Below, piece by piece: positions 25,987 through 36,302 of a DNA stretch of 64,000 nucleotides. Source of the DNA: Amylibacter marinus (GTDB lineage Bacteria; Pseudomonadota; Alphaproteobacteria; Rhodobacterales; Rhodobacteraceae); assembly GCF_030160015.1 (NCBI RefSeq), contig NZ_BSNN01000008.1:248001-312000 (forward strand). Reading direction: 5' to 3'. The notes under the pieces were generated by a model that saw only the letters and a program-made list of their open reading frames with translations, was not told the DNA's origin and ran no database searches. A program made the position numbers and the translations under genes. The stretch's first letter is position 1. The number at the start of each line of letters is the position of its first letter.

Positions 25987-26358
25987 ATGACCCAGAAAAT
26001 TTCCAAGGTAAACTTGGCTCAGAAACTTGCGCTTTTTGACAGCCATTGGGACCCCAAGGTGATTGCCGATTATAATGGCAATGACATTATGGTGGTGAAA
26101 TTCGTCGGTGAATTTCCCTTTCACAAACACGAGGAAACAGATGATTTTTTCTTGATCCTAGAGGGCGAAGTGATCCTTGATCAAGAGGGTGGGCATTCTA
26201 TCACGCTTGGGGTGGGTGAGTTATGCGTAATTCCCAGGGGAATTGTGCATCGCCCCCGTGCCGAACATGAGGCCAAGGTTTTGCTAATAGAACCCCATGG
26301 GATAGCGAATTCAGGGGATGGAAACGAAAATATGGCTGCGCCAAAAGACTGGATATAA
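25987..26358 (+). CDS. Cupin-domain protein
   Basis: A 123-residue single-domain cupin. The first motif FPFHKHEETDDFFLILEGE (about residues 42-60) and second motif VGELCVIPRGIVHRP (about 79-93) give the His/His/Glu/His-type metal site of the beta-barrel. Cupins of this size bind small ligands or act as isomerases or oxygenases; no specific activity can be assigned. ATG 25987 is chosen as the start of family-like sequence; another ATG at 25933 is possible but sits within the leader hairpin region. The stop is two bases before the leuA ATG, so both genes are certainly co-transcribed and under the same leader. Confidence 0.8.
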   Translation: MTQKISKVNLAQKLALFDSHWDPKVIADYNGNDIMVVKFVGEFPFHKHEETDDFFLILEGEVILDQEGGHSITLGVGELCVIPRGIVHRPRAEHEAKVLLIEPHGIANSGDGNENMAAPKDWI

Positions 26359-26360
26359 AC

Positions 26361-27899
26361 ATGACAAATTCAAAACAAGACCGCGTATTAATTTTTGACA
26401 CCACATTGCGCGATGGCGAGCAAAGCCCCGGCGCCACTATGAGTCATAATGAAAAGTTAGAGATCGCCACCCTATTGGATGAGATGGGGGTGGATATTAT
26501 CGAGGCTGGTTTCCCTATTGCATCCGAGGGTGATTTCAAGGCCGTATCCGAGATCGCCGCCAATGCCAAGAACGCCCAGATCTGCGGGCTGAGCCGCGCG
26601 GTATACAAGGATATCGACCGCTGTTGGGAGGCCGTGAAACATGCTGCCAACCCGCGCATTCACACCTTTATTGGCACCAGCCCTCAGCATCGGGCGATCC
26701 CAAACTTGACCAAGGATCAAATGATCGAGCGCATTCACGACACCGTCAGCCATGCGCGCAACCTATGCCCAAATATCCAGTGGTCCCCCATGGATGCCAC
26801 CCGTACCGAGGATGATTACCTATGCCGTACGGTGGAAACCGCCATCAAGGCCGGTGCCACCACCATCAACATCCCCGATACCGTGGGCTATACCGCCCCT
26901 GCCGAAAGTGCCGATATTATCCGCATGTTGTTAGAGCGTGTACCCGGTGCCGACGAGATCATTTTTGCCACCCATTGTCACAATGACCTTGGCATGGCCA
27001 CCGCCAATTCATTGGCGGCTGTGGCCGGTGGTGCGCGTCAAATCGAATGTACCATCAATGGCCTAGGCGAGCGCGCCGGCAACACCGCCCTAGAAGAGGT
27101 GGTGATGGCCCTGCGCGTGCGCAATGACATCATGCCCTATGAAACCCGTGTGGATGCAACCAAGCTGATGAACATCAGCCGCCGTGTCGCCACCGTATCA
27201 GGCTTTCAGGTGCAATATAACAAGGCGATCGTCGGCAAAAACGCATTTGCGCATGAAAGCGGCATTCACCAAGATGGCATGTTAAAATCCGCAGATACAT
27301 TTGAAATCATGCGCCCCGAGGACATTGGCCTAACCGAAACCAATCTGGTGATGGGCAAACATTCTGGCCGTGCGGCTCTGCGTTCTAAGCTGGCGGATTT
27401 GGGGTTTGATCTGGGCGACAACCAGCTAAAGGATGTTTTCGTGCGATTCAAGGAATTGGCTGATCGCAAGAAAGAAGTTTATGATGACGATCTAATTGCC
27501 TTGGTTTCTGACGAAGGCACAAATGCCATGCACGATCATTTGCAGGTGGAGAAACTGAGAGTAGTGTGTGGCACCGATGGCCCGCAATCAGCCGAACTTA
27601 CCCTCAGCATTGATGGTGTGGATCACCAGACAAAGGCGACCGGCGATGGGCCGGTGGATGCGGTATTTAATGCTGTTAAGGCGCTGTTCCCCCATAGCGC
27701 GCATCTGCAATTGTACCAAGTAAGTGCCGTAACCGAGGGCACAGACGCACAGGCCACGGTATCGGTACGCATGGAAGAGGCGGGCAAAATTGTCACCGGC
27801 CAGTCCGCAGATACCGACACAGTTGTGGCCAGCGCTAAGGCCTATGTGAACGCTTTGAACAAGTTGTTGTTGCGGCGTGAAAAGAACGCCCCTGAATAG
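26361..27899 (+). CDS. leuA: 2-Isopropylmalate synthase
   Basis: LeuA condenses 2-oxoisovalerate and acetyl-CoA, the committed step of leucine synthesis. The 512-residue protein has the catalytic TIM barrel with DTTLRDGEQSPGATM (about residues 13-27) and the metal-binding THCHNDLGMATANSLAA, a linker, and a C-terminal regulatory domain for leucine feedback (from about residue 390). ELADRKKEVYDDD is typical of the linker. It follows the cupin gene by two bases and is probably controlled by the leucine-rich leader at 25794-25901. A strong terminator follows at 27906-27939, so leuA ends the operon. Confidence 0.96.
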   Translation: MTNSKQDRVLIFDTTLRDGEQSPGATMSHNEKLEIATLLDEMGVDIIEAGFPIASEGDFKAVSEIAANAKNAQICGLSRAVYKDIDRCWEAVKHAANPRIHTFIGTSPQHRAIPNLTKDQMIERIHDTVSHARNLCPNIQWSPMDATRTEDDYLCRTVETAIKAGATTINIPDTVGYTAPAESADIIRMLLERVPGADEIIFATHCHNDLGMATANSLAAVAGGARQIECTINGLGERAGNTALEEVVMALRVRNDIMPYETRVDATKLMNISRRVATVSGFQVQYNKAIVGKNAFAHESGIHQDGMLKSADTFEIMRPEDIGLTETNLVMGKHSGRAALRSKLADLGFDLGDNQLKDVFVRFKELADRKKEVYDDDLIALVSDEGTNAMHDHLQVEKLRVVCGTDGPQSAELTLSIDGVDHQTKATGDGPVDAVFNAVKALFPHSAHLQLYQVSAVTEGTDAQATVSVRMEEAGKIVTGQSADTDTVVASAKAYVNALNKLLLRREKNAPE

Positions 27900-27905
27900 G
27901 ATAGC

Positions 27906-27939
27906 GGGCGGATCTACACAGCGGATCCGCCCCATTTTT
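27906..27939 (+). terminator. Rho-independent terminator of leuA
   Basis: GGGCGGATC (27906-27914) pairs with GATCCGCCC (27924-27932) around a nine-base loop, and a T-run (ATTTTT) follows. It begins six bases past the leuA stop. Confidence 0.85.
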
Positions 27940-28024
27940 GCCTTAGTTTCAGCGTGATTGCGCCGAAACTACCAAATTTAGACATTGGCACGGCTGTGCG
28001 GCGTAGTCTTTGCTTTTCATATGA

Positions 28025-29125
<1,101 letters not shown>

Positions 29126-29159
29126 GGCCCACGCTCAGTTTTGGCCCAAGGGATAAATC

Positions 29160-30056
29160 TTGGCACGTAACGACAGCAGTGATGTACAGTTTCTTAAAAT
29201 GCTCGGCCGATTAGGCTTGGGCATTTTTTTGCTGATTTGTTTCGCGCTGTTTATGCTATGGCGGATTGATAATCCGCGCGCAGAGCGATTGCGCATGGCG
29301 GTGGTTGATCGATTTGTTCCCAATATGGATCCTTTGATGGCGCCGGTGAACAAGCTGTCGCAGATGGGGCGCGATTTTCAATCATATGAGCGAATCTATA
29401 GCCAGAACCAAGAGTTGCGCCGCGAATTACAGCGTATGAAATCATGGCGCGAAGCCGCCATTCAGCTAGAGCAAGAAAATGCCCGCCTGTTGGATTTGAA
29501 TAAGGTAAAGCTAAGCCCGAAGTTAAGTTCGGTATCTGGCAAGGTGATCACCGACAGCGGTAGCCGGTTCCGTCAATCTGCGCTGATCAATTTGGGCCGC
29601 GAGGATGGCATGACAGAGGGTTGGGCCGCGATGGACGGGCTTGGCTTGGTTGGGCGGATTGTGGCCGTCGGCGAAAAATCATCTCGCGTGGTATTTGTCA
29701 GTGACACCTCTAGTAATATTCCGATATTGATCAAACCCTCGAATCACCGTGCGATACTAGCAGGCGACAACACATTACAGCCGCCGCTGAAGTTCGTGGA
29801 AAGTATTGCGCAAATTCAGCCCGGAGATCGGATCATCACCTCAGGAGATGGCGGGGTTTTCCCCTCGGATCTGCTGGTTGGGCAGGTGGTTTTGGGGGCA
29901 GATGGGCAACTGCGCACGCAACTGGCCGCAGATTTCCGCAGGCTTGATCTGCTGCGTGTTATCCGCTTTGCGCCCAGTGCGCCGATCACCGAGCCTGACC
30001 GCCTGATTGGGCCGGTATTGCCCAAGGATTTTGATCAGGAGGCGGTAGATGGATAA
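29160..30056 (+). CDS. mreC: Rod-shape-determining protein MreC
   Basis: A 298-residue bitopic inner-membrane protein that links MreB and MreD to periplasmic PBP2. One membrane helix at about residues 16-36 follows a short cytoplasmic tail, then a coiled coil (about 70-112, rich in Glu, Gln, Arg and Leu) and two beta-barrel subdomains with GREDGMTEGWAAMDGLGLVGRI near the middle. Translation appears to start at TTG 29160, with AAGGG seven bases upstream, since no ATG lies before the membrane helix. The 3' end overlaps mreD by eight bases. Confidence 0.93.
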   Translation: MARNDSSDVQFLKMLGRLGLGIFLLICFALFMLWRIDNPRAERLRMAVVDRFVPNMDPLMAPVNKLSQMGRDFQSYERIYSQNQELRRELQRMKSWREAAIQLEQENARLLDLNKVKLSPKLSSVSGKVITDSGSRFRQSALINLGREDGMTEGWAAMDGLGLVGRIVAVGEKSSRVVFVSDTSSNIPILIKPSNHRAILAGDNTLQPPLKFVESIAQIQPGDRIITSGDGGVFPSDLLVGQVVLGADGQLRTQLAADFRRLDLLRVIRFAPSAPITEPDRLIGPVLPKDFDQEAVDG

Positions 30057-30588
30057 GGCATCTCCCCTGCGTATTGCCAGCATGCGCTTGTTATTCATTG
30101 GGTTGTGTTTCATGGTTATTTTCATGCAGTTGATCCCAATATCAATGACGCCGCAATCGATCGTTTGGCCTGATGTGATCCTATTGGCGGCATTGGCGCT
30201 CGTTATCCGTCGCCCCAGCTATGTTCCCTTTTGGGCCTTGGGGATTGTTTTTTTGCTCTGTGATTTCTTGCTGTCGCGGCCATTGGGGTTGAACAGCTTT
30301 CTCGGATTGATTGTCAGTGAAATGGTGCGGCGCAATCGCGCAGCCTTTCGAGAGATGGTTTTTCTCGTCGAATGGGCCAGTGTTGCTGGTCTGTTGCTTG
30401 GCGCGGCAATTGCCAAAGAGGCGCTGTTGTTTTTGACATTTTCCGATGTCACCCCGTGGTTTGATTGGCTGATACAGCTGGGTGTTTCTATCCTGTGCTA
30501 CCCGCTGATGGTGATCACAGTATCGACCCTATTTTGGGCATGGAAATCACAGCCACCCATCTCCAAGGTCTTTGGGCGCGCCACATGA
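30049..30588 (+). CDS. mreD: Rod-shape-determining protein MreD
   Basis: A 179-residue inner-membrane protein with about five helices and the MreD-like central motif WPDVILLAALALVIRRP near residue 36. It is part of the elongasome with MreC, RodA and PBP2. The ATG lies inside the end of mreC and the TGA overlaps the ATG of the PBP2 gene, so the three genes are translationally coupled. MreD is poorly conserved; position in the operon supports the call. Confidence 0.9.
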   Translation: MDKASPLRIASMRLLFIGLCFMVIFMQLIPISMTPQSIVWPDVILLAALALVIRRPSYVPFWALGIVFLLCDFLLSRPLGLNSFLGLIVSEMVRRNRAAFREMVFLVEWASVAGLLLGAAIAKEALLFLTFSDVTPWFDWLIQLGVSILCYPLMVITVSTLFWAWKSQPPISKVFGRAT

Positions 30589-32480
30589 AGCACAAAAAAT
30601 CACCAACGGACAAGGATTTCACCAGCCGCATCAGCCGGCGCGCGCTATTGTTGGGCTCGGGTCAGCTGGGCTTGGCGGGGGTTTTGGGTTGGCGGATGCA
30701 TCAGTTGGGTGTGAAACAGGCCGACCAATTCCGCCTGTTGGCGGAAGAGAACCGCGTGAATATTCGTCTACAGCCCCCGGCGCGGGGATTGATTTATGAT
30801 CGCTCAGGCAATCCGCTGACCCTAAACCGTCAGGTTTACACCATCGAGATTGTACGCGAACAGGCCGATGACCCAGAAGAGGTCTTGCGCCGCCTAGCAC
30901 AGCTGATCCCCCTGCCCGACAGCCAAATCCAAAACGTTCTTGCGGAAATGGCCCGTAGGCGAGCCTTTGTGCCCGTAACGGTTGCTACGGGGCTGGAATG
31001 GGAACATATCGCCGCCGTATCTGCCAATTCTCCGGTTTTACCGGGCATCACGCCACAGTTGGGCCTGAATCGCCAGTACCCGCGAGGGGCCGATTTTTCT
31101 CATGTGGTGGGCTATGTGGGACCGGTATCTGATTATGACCTGAGCCAGACCAATGACAAGGATCCGCTGTTGCTGATCCCAAGGTTCCAAATTGGCAAAA
31201 ACGGCATCGAGGCCAAGATCGAGCAAACGCTGCGCGGCAAGGCAGGCCTTAAGCGTATCGAGGTGAATTCCGTTGGCCGGGTGATGCGCGAATTAGATGC
31301 GCAGGCCAGCACACCGGGCACCAATGTTCAGCTAACCGTAGATGCCGAATTACAGCGCTTTGCCTTAGAAAAGCTACAGGGCCAAAGTGCGGCCGCCGTG
31401 GTGATGGATGTAAACAATGGCGATATTCTGGCTCTTGCCAGCGCACCTACCTTTGATCCAAATAAGTTTGTCGATGGGATTTCTGTGCCTGATTGGAATG
31501 CACTGAATGGGAACAAATACCGTCCGCTGGCGAATAAAACCGTACAGGGCACCTATCCCCCTGGATCAACGTTTAAGATGGTTGTGGGGCTGGCAGGATT
31601 ACATTTTGGGCTGATCAACGAACGCGAGCGGGTTTATTGCCCGGGCCATATGGAAATTTCTGGTCGGCGGTTTCATTGTTGGCGTCGTGGTGGTCATGGC
31701 AATGTGAATCTGCGCGAGGCCTTGCGCGGATCGTGTGATGTGTATTTCTACGAGCTGGCCTTGCGCATTGGAATCGAGCGGATATCACAGGTGGCGCGGA
31801 CATTAGGGGTGGGTATTCGCCCCGATATTCCCCTGCCTGCGGTGCGCGAGGGGCTGGCCCCCACCAAAGATTGGAAAAAGCGTGTCAAGCAGGAGGATTG
31901 GCTGATTGGGGATACCGCCAATTCCGGCATTGGTCAGGGATTTGTTTTGGCCTCACCTATTCAGCTGGCGATTATGACAGCGCGCTTGGCCAGTGGCACC
32001 CAGATAGAGCCGCGCCTTGTAAACATGTTTGATGACAAGCTGGAACCGGTAAGGGGTGCTGAGAAATTGGAATTTGATCCGCGGCATTTGGATATGGTGC
32101 GCGCAGGCATGTATGATGTAACCAACCACACCCGTGGCACCGCCTATCGTTCCCGCCTTAAGGATACGGTAATGGCCGGCAAAACCGGCACCACACAGGT
32201 GCGTGCCATTTCCAAGCGCGAGCGCGAGCAAGGCATTATCAAAAACAAAGACCGCAAATGGGAATGGCGCGATCATGCGCTGTTTGTGGGCTATGCGCCT
32301 TTTGATAATCCGCGCTATTCTGTGGCGGTGATTGTCGAACATGGGGGGGGTGGTTCAGCCGCCGCCGCACCCATTGCCAAACTGGTGATGGAGAAGGCAA
32401 TAGAGTTGGGCCAGAGCGGCTATGGGCCCTTGCCCAGCCAAAAGCGCAATGACCTGCGCCTTCGCGAGGAGCCTACGTGA
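30585..32480 (+). CDS. mrdA: Penicillin-binding protein 2 (elongation transpeptidase)
   Basis: A 631-residue class B PBP that cross-links peptidoglycan during cell elongation. One N-terminal membrane helix (about residues 19-38), a pedestal/dimerisation domain (PPARGLIYDRSG near 64), and the transpeptidase domain with S328-T-F-K331 as the acylated serine motif and AGKTGTTQVR near 530 as the KTG motif. I chose ATG 30585, which overlaps the mreD TGA; a longer frame from 30465 runs inside mreD and is not credible. The stop overlaps the GTG start of rodA. The pairing with RodA is the standard transpeptidase-glycosyltransferase couple. Confidence 0.95.
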   Translation: MKHKKSPTDKDFTSRISRRALLLGSGQLGLAGVLGWRMHQLGVKQADQFRLLAEENRVNIRLQPPARGLIYDRSGNPLTLNRQVYTIEIVREQADDPEEVLRRLAQLIPLPDSQIQNVLAEMARRRAFVPVTVATGLEWEHIAAVSANSPVLPGITPQLGLNRQYPRGADFSHVVGYVGPVSDYDLSQTNDKDPLLLIPRFQIGKNGIEAKIEQTLRGKAGLKRIEVNSVGRVMRELDAQASTPGTNVQLTVDAELQRFALEKLQGQSAAAVVMDVNNGDILALASAPTFDPNKFVDGISVPDWNALNGNKYRPLANKTVQGTYPPGSTFKMVVGLAGLHFGLINERERVYCPGHMEISGRRFHCWRRGGHGNVNLREALRGSCDVYFYELALRIGIERISQVARTLGVGIRPDIPLPAVREGLAPTKDWKKRVKQEDWLIGDTANSGIGQGFVLASPIQLAIMTARLASGTQIEPRLVNMFDDKLEPVRGAEKLEFDPRHLDMVRAGMYDVTNHTRGTAYRSRLKDTVMAGKTGTTQVRAISKREREQGIIKNKDRKWEWRDHALFVGYAPFDNPRYSVAVIVEHGGGGSAAAAPIAKLVMEKAIELGQSGYGPLPSQKRNDLRLREEPT

Positions 32481-33616
32481 CCTATCTGATCAACTCCATT
32501 CAGCGGGTACCACAGGGATTTCGCAAAGTATTGTATTTTCACTGGCCGTTGGCGCTATTGCTAACGGCGGTTAGCAGTGCGGGCTTTTTGATGCTGTATT
32601 CGGTATCTGGCGGGGATTTTTCACGCTGGGCAGAGCCGCAGCTGACGCGCTTTGTCATGGGATTTATCCTGATGATAATTGTGGCGTTTATCCCGATAAA
32701 ATTTTGGCGCAACATGTCAGTTGCGGCCTATATCGGCGGGGTGGTTCTGCTGGTTTTTGTGGAAATGTTTGGCGCGGTGGGCATGGGGGCCCAGCGCTGG
32801 ATTGACCTGGGGTTCATGCGCCTTCAGCCCTCTGAATTGATGAAGGTTGCCTTGGTGATGATCTTGGCGCTGTATTATGATTGGTTAGACGAGGATCAGG
32901 TATCCAAACCCCAGTGGCTCATCCCGCCCCTGTTTTTAACAGCCCTGCCAATGGCATTGGTTCTGAATCAGCCTGATCTGGGCACCGCGATCCTTTTGGC
33001 CGGTGGTGCAGGGGTTGTGATGTTGTTGGCGGGGGTTAGCCTTTGGTATTTTGCCGCTGCGGGGTCATCGATCATTGCGATGGTTGGGGCGATTTTGCAA
33101 TCGCGCGGTACCGAGTATCAAATCCTAAAAGATTACCAGTATCGCCGTATCGAGACATTTTTGGATCCTGCATCGGATCCTTTGGGGGCTGGGTATCACA
33201 TAACCCAGTCAAAGATCGCCCTTGGGTCGGGCGGGTTTTCCGGCAAGGGTTATATGCAGGGCACCCAGAGCCGCCTGAACTTTCTACCTGAGAAGCATAC
33301 GGATTTTATTTTCACCACCCTTGCCGAGGAGTTTGGCTTTGTTGGCGGAATCACGTTATTGGGGCTATATATTCTGATAATTGTCTGCTGTTTCCTAACC
33401 GCAGTGCAAAATAGAAATCGCTATGCGGCGTTGCTAACCTATGGGGTGGCGGCCACATTTTTCTTCTATTTTGCCGTTAATATGCTGATGGTGATGGGCA
33501 TGGCCCCCGTGGTGGGTGTGCCATTGCCATTGGTCAGCTATGGTGGTTCTGCAATGCTGGTTTTGTTGGGGGCCTTTGGGCTGGTTCAATCTGCGCATAT
33601 TCATAGGGCCAGATAA
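32477..33616 (+). CDS. rodA: Rod-shape-determining glycosyltransferase RodA
   Basis: A 379-residue SEDS-family membrane protein with ten predicted helices that polymerises lipid II glycan strands and works with PBP2. Visible SEDS motifs are GAQRWIDLGFMRLQPSELMK near residue 108, GGFSGKGYMQGTQSRLNFLPEKHTDFIF near 253 and VGVPLPLVSYGGSAML near the end. The start is GTG at 32477 and shares four bases with the mrdA stop. The stop TAA shares its last base with the ATG of the next gene. Confidence 0.95.
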   Translation: MTYLINSIQRVPQGFRKVLYFHWPLALLLTAVSSAGFLMLYSVSGGDFSRWAEPQLTRFVMGFILMIIVAFIPIKFWRNMSVAAYIGGVVLLVFVEMFGAVGMGAQRWIDLGFMRLQPSELMKVALVMILALYYDWLDEDQVSKPQWLIPPLFLTALPMALVLNQPDLGTAILLAGGAGVVMLLAGVSLWYFAAAGSSIIAMVGAILQSRGTEYQILKDYQYRRIETFLDPASDPLGAGYHITQSKIALGSGGFSGKGYMQGTQSRLNFLPEKHTDFIFTTLAEEFGFVGGITLLGLYILIIVCCFLTAVQNRNRYAALLTYGVAATFFFYFAVNMLMVMGMAPVVGVPLPLVSYGGSAMLVLLGAFGLVQSAHIHRAR

Positions 33617-34563
33617 TGACCGGTGTCCTATATGCGGGGCGCTCGGCGCAGTGGGAAACCTATCGGGGGTTGTTGGCTGAACCTCTTAGCGCATTGCGCC
33701 CTGACCTTTCGTTGATAAACATGAGCGATGGTCAGGTTTCAGCACCAGAGGATGTGGAATACATCCTTTATGCGCCAGATGGGCCCTTGGTTGATTTTGC
33801 ACCATTCATAAATACCAAGCTGGTGCAGAGCCTTTGGGCAGGGGTTGAACGGGTGGTGGGTAACCCCAGCCTCAACCAGCCATTGGCCCGCATGGTAGAG
33901 GATGGTTTGCGTCTGGGCATGGCCGATTATGTGATGGGCCATGTGATGCGCCATCATCTGGACAGCGATTATTTTGCACAGGCCGCGGCGGGCACGTGGG
34001 ATCCCCACCGTGTCCCCCCCCTAGCCCGAGATCGCAGGGTCGGTATTTTGGGGCTGGGTGCGCTAGGCGGTTTCGTCGGCCAAAAACTGGCGCAATACGG
34101 GTTTAACGTAGCTGGTTGGTCACGCAGCGCCAAAAACCTGACAGGAATTACCAGTTATCACGGGGATGCGGGGCTGGATCAACTCATACGCCAAAGCGAG
34201 ATAGTGGTTTTGCTGTTGCCCCGTACCGCGGCTACCGAGAATATCATAGACGCCGCGCGTCTGGCGCAAATGCCGCGCGGAGCGGCCATCATCAACCCCG
34301 GGCGAGGCCAGTTGATAAATGATGCGGATTTGCTTGCGGCGCTGAATTCTGGGCATATATCGGGGGCCACGTTAGATGTGTTTAGAACCGAGCCATTGCC
34401 CGCCCAGCACCCCTATTGGGCGCATCCCAATGTTCTGGTGACCTCGCATATCGCCAGCGTAACCCGCCCAGAACATGCCGCAGAGGTTATTTTGGATAAC
34501 ATAGCGCGTAGCCTAGAGGGGCGAGAAATTCTAAATCTGGTTGATCGCGATGCAGGGTATTAA
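33616..34563 (+). CDS. D-2-hydroxyacid dehydrogenase (GhrA-like glyoxylate/hydroxypyruvate reductase)
   Basis: A 315-residue NAD(P)H-dependent dehydrogenase. The Rossmann motif GILGLGALGGFVGQ is near residue 143 and followed by WSRSAK, an arginine/serine pair that suggests NADPH use. The catalytic Arg is in INPGRGQLIND, Glu in FRTEPLP and His in SHIAS. The overall form is closest to GhrA. It starts on the last base of rodA, so it is co-transcribed with the shape operon, although no functional link is known. Its end overlaps the convergent SseB-like gene by four bases. Confidence 0.87.
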   Translation: MTGVLYAGRSAQWETYRGLLAEPLSALRPDLSLINMSDGQVSAPEDVEYILYAPDGPLVDFAPFINTKLVQSLWAGVERVVGNPSLNQPLARMVEDGLRLGMADYVMGHVMRHHLDSDYFAQAAAGTWDPHRVPPLARDRRVGILGLGALGGFVGQKLAQYGFNVAGWSRSAKNLTGITSYHGDAGLDQLIRQSEIVVLLLPRTAATENIIDAARLAQMPRGAAIINPGRGQLINDADLLAALNSGHISGATLDVFRTEPLPAQHPYWAHPNVLVTSHIASVTRPEHAAEVILDNIARSLEGREILNLVDRDAGY

Positions 34564-35333
34564 TGTAATTTAGGTGGTTTAGCCGGGTTCATTCCTGGTG
34601 CATCTGGCGCTGTAGGCGCGATGACCTCGGGTAAATCAAAGCGAAGCCCCTGTGTGGCCAGCTTGGCACAAATTGGGTCAGAGGCGCGCAAAAACAGCAC
34701 ATCCAATGCCGCCGCTTCGATCCCGCTAAAAGTGATGGCCTCGGATATGGCATTGGCGATAGCCGTTTGCGCATCCGGGGCGGCATTCACAAAGGCCAGT
34801 GCAGCGTTGCGGGTTTGATTATCATAGGTGATATCCGCTAAATAGGCAGTATCTGCCAGCCCTGCCATAGCGGCCAATTTCAGATCCAGCGCCACAACGA
34901 TTTGTTCTGGCACGGATGTGGGGGGGGCGACAGATTCTGGGGTGGCAGTGGTTTCCGCGGCGCTGGTGATCATGCTGGCCATCCATTCAACCGCATCCGC
35001 AGGTAACAGGATAGAAGAGCTGGCCACAGCCAAATTCAGGCCCAGCCCGATGTTGCGCCCCGCCAGCATTTGTACGATGTTGCGCCCCGATAATCCCACA
35101 TAAGGCACGGGTTTTTCTGCAAAGGCCGCAAGGCGTTCTTCGCGGTCAAATATCAGCGCGAAATCTTGGCCCTCGGCGGCAAAGATCTCTGGTGTGGCGC
35201 TGGTGTCTGTGGGCTCTTGTGCCAACATCAGGAACAATTCTGCCTCCATCAAGCGCTCGTAAAAGGCAAGGCGTACAGTTTCGTTACTGGGCTCGGCTTC
35301 CATGGCGCTGTGGGCTTTGTCAATCGCGGTCAT
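34560..35333 (-). CDS. SseB family protein
   Basis: A 257-residue soluble protein. The N-terminal half contains LMEAELFLMLAQEP, FDREERLAAFA and PYVGLSGRNIVQMLAGRNIGLGLNLA, the pattern of the SseB domain (PF07179). The C-terminal half has no feature I recognise and ends in a proline-rich tail. SseB-domain proteins have no settled role in non-pathogens; the name comes from enhanced serine sensitivity in E. coli. It lies 158 bases upstream... in transcription order, downstream of the uracil-DNA glycosylase gene on the same strand, and may be co-transcribed with it. Confidence 0.75.
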   Translation of the reverse strand: MTAIDKAHSAMEAEPSNETVRLAFYERLMEAELFLMLAQEPTDTSATPEIFAAEGQDFALIFDREERLAAFAEKPVPYVGLSGRNIVQMLAGRNIGLGLNLAVASSSILLPADAVEWMASMITSAAETTATPESVAPPTSVPEQIVVALDLKLAAMAGLADTAYLADITYDNQTRNAALAFVNAAPDAQTAIANAISEAITFSGIEAAALDVLFLRASDPICAKLATQGLRFDLPEVIAPTAPDAPGMNPAKPPKLH

Positions 35334-35490
35334 CTTTACGAATCCTAAGTGTTATGCGGCGCAGGGCTGGCAAAGGGTGGCGCGCAAACCGCAGAGTTAG
35401 CCCCCAGTATTGCGCCCTACCCCAAGCGGCAAGGAAAAAACATGCGAAACAGGGTCGCAGTGTACGCCAGCGCGGTGTTTGGCCAACCTA

Positions 35491-36084
35491 TCAGGTATGA
35501 TCTGGGGCCAAAATTTGGGTAACCTTTGCTTGGATGCGCGGGATCACCGCCTGTTCGAACCAGTCATTCTTGGCCAGCCATCGATTATTTCGCGGGCTTG
35601 GGTGGGGCAGAACGAAGGTTCCATCGGGTGCCTGAGCCGCCTGTTTCACCGCATCTGTAACCGAGAGCTTTTTCAGCGCCGGAAGGTGCCATGCGATGGC
35701 ATAGCGCCCCAACACCAGCGTCAGCTGTACCTGAGTAAGGGTTTCCATCACATCTGTGCGCCAAGCCTCGGCGCATTCTGTGCGCGGTGGTTTATCGCCC
35801 GCGGGTGTTGAGCCTGGAAAGCATAGCGCCATGGGAAAAATTCCGATGCGGTCATCGTGGTAAAAGGTCTGGCGATCCAGCCCCAGCCATTGGCGCAATC
35901 GATCCCCAGAGGGATCATCAAAGGGGCGGCCCTTTTTGTGGGTAATGCGCCCTGGCGCCTGACCTGCGATTAGGATTTTTACATCTGGCGAGAGTTTAAA
36001 TAGAGGTTTGGGGCCAAGCTCTAGTCCAGTGCATAGGGTACAGTTGTGCATTTTTCTAAACAGCGCTTGTGCCTTGGTTGGCAT
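35491..36084 (-). CDS. Uracil-DNA glycosylase family protein
   Basis: A 197-residue protein of the UDG superfamily. Motif 1 is ILIAGQAPGRITHKKGRPFDD (the GQAPG loop, about residue 39) and motif 2 is VLPHPSPRNNRW near residue 158. Two cysteines at CTLC near residue 15 are short of a full iron-sulfur set seen in families 4 and 5, so it is probably of the COG1573-like small subgroup without a cluster. Several members have weak or unknown glycosylase activity, so DNA repair is an inference. It is transcribed leftward and diverges from ugpB; a 272-base gap separates them. Confidence 0.78.
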   Translation of the reverse strand: MPTKAQALFRKMHNCTLCTGLELGPKPLFKLSPDVKILIAGQAPGRITHKKGRPFDDPSGDRLRQWLGLDRQTFYHDDRIGIFPMALCFPGSTPAGDKPPRTECAEAWRTDVMETLTQVQLTLVLGRYAIAWHLPALKKLSVTDAVKQAAQAPDGTFVLPHPSPRNNRWLAKNDWFEQAVIPRIQAKVTQILAPDHT

Positions 36085-36261
36085 ATGTCCCCCTGAAGAT
36101 GGCCCAAGTATTGGGGCATTTTAGGGGACGAGCCTGTGCTGTCCAGTGTCTAGTAGGGATCGTATTGACGCGTGGAATAAACAGACAGGTCAGGCAAATC
36201 AGTCAGCGACTGCATCAGACCCATGCCCATGCCGATTAGGAATTTGTTAATAAAGTTTGCT

Positions 36262-36280
36262 CTGTTACATCTCTGCGACA
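36262..36280 (+). promoter_or_regulatory. Candidate Pho box upstream of ugpB
   Basis: CTGTTAC-ATCT-CTGCGAC resembles the PhoB direct repeat CTGTCAT-N4-CTGTCAT (five and four matches of seven). It lies about 80 bases before the ugpB start, and ugp operons are classic Pho-regulon members. The match is imperfect and was found by eye. Confidence 0.4.
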
Positions 36281-36302
36281 GGATATTCATTTGGCTGTCG
36301 CA
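36274..36302. repeat. Inverted repeat in the ugpB promoter region
   Basis: TGCGACAG (36274-36281) and CTGTCGCA (36295-36302) are perfect reverse complements separated by 13 bases. It may be a hairpin in the 5' leader or a second operator overlapping the candidate Pho box. Confidence 0.5.
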
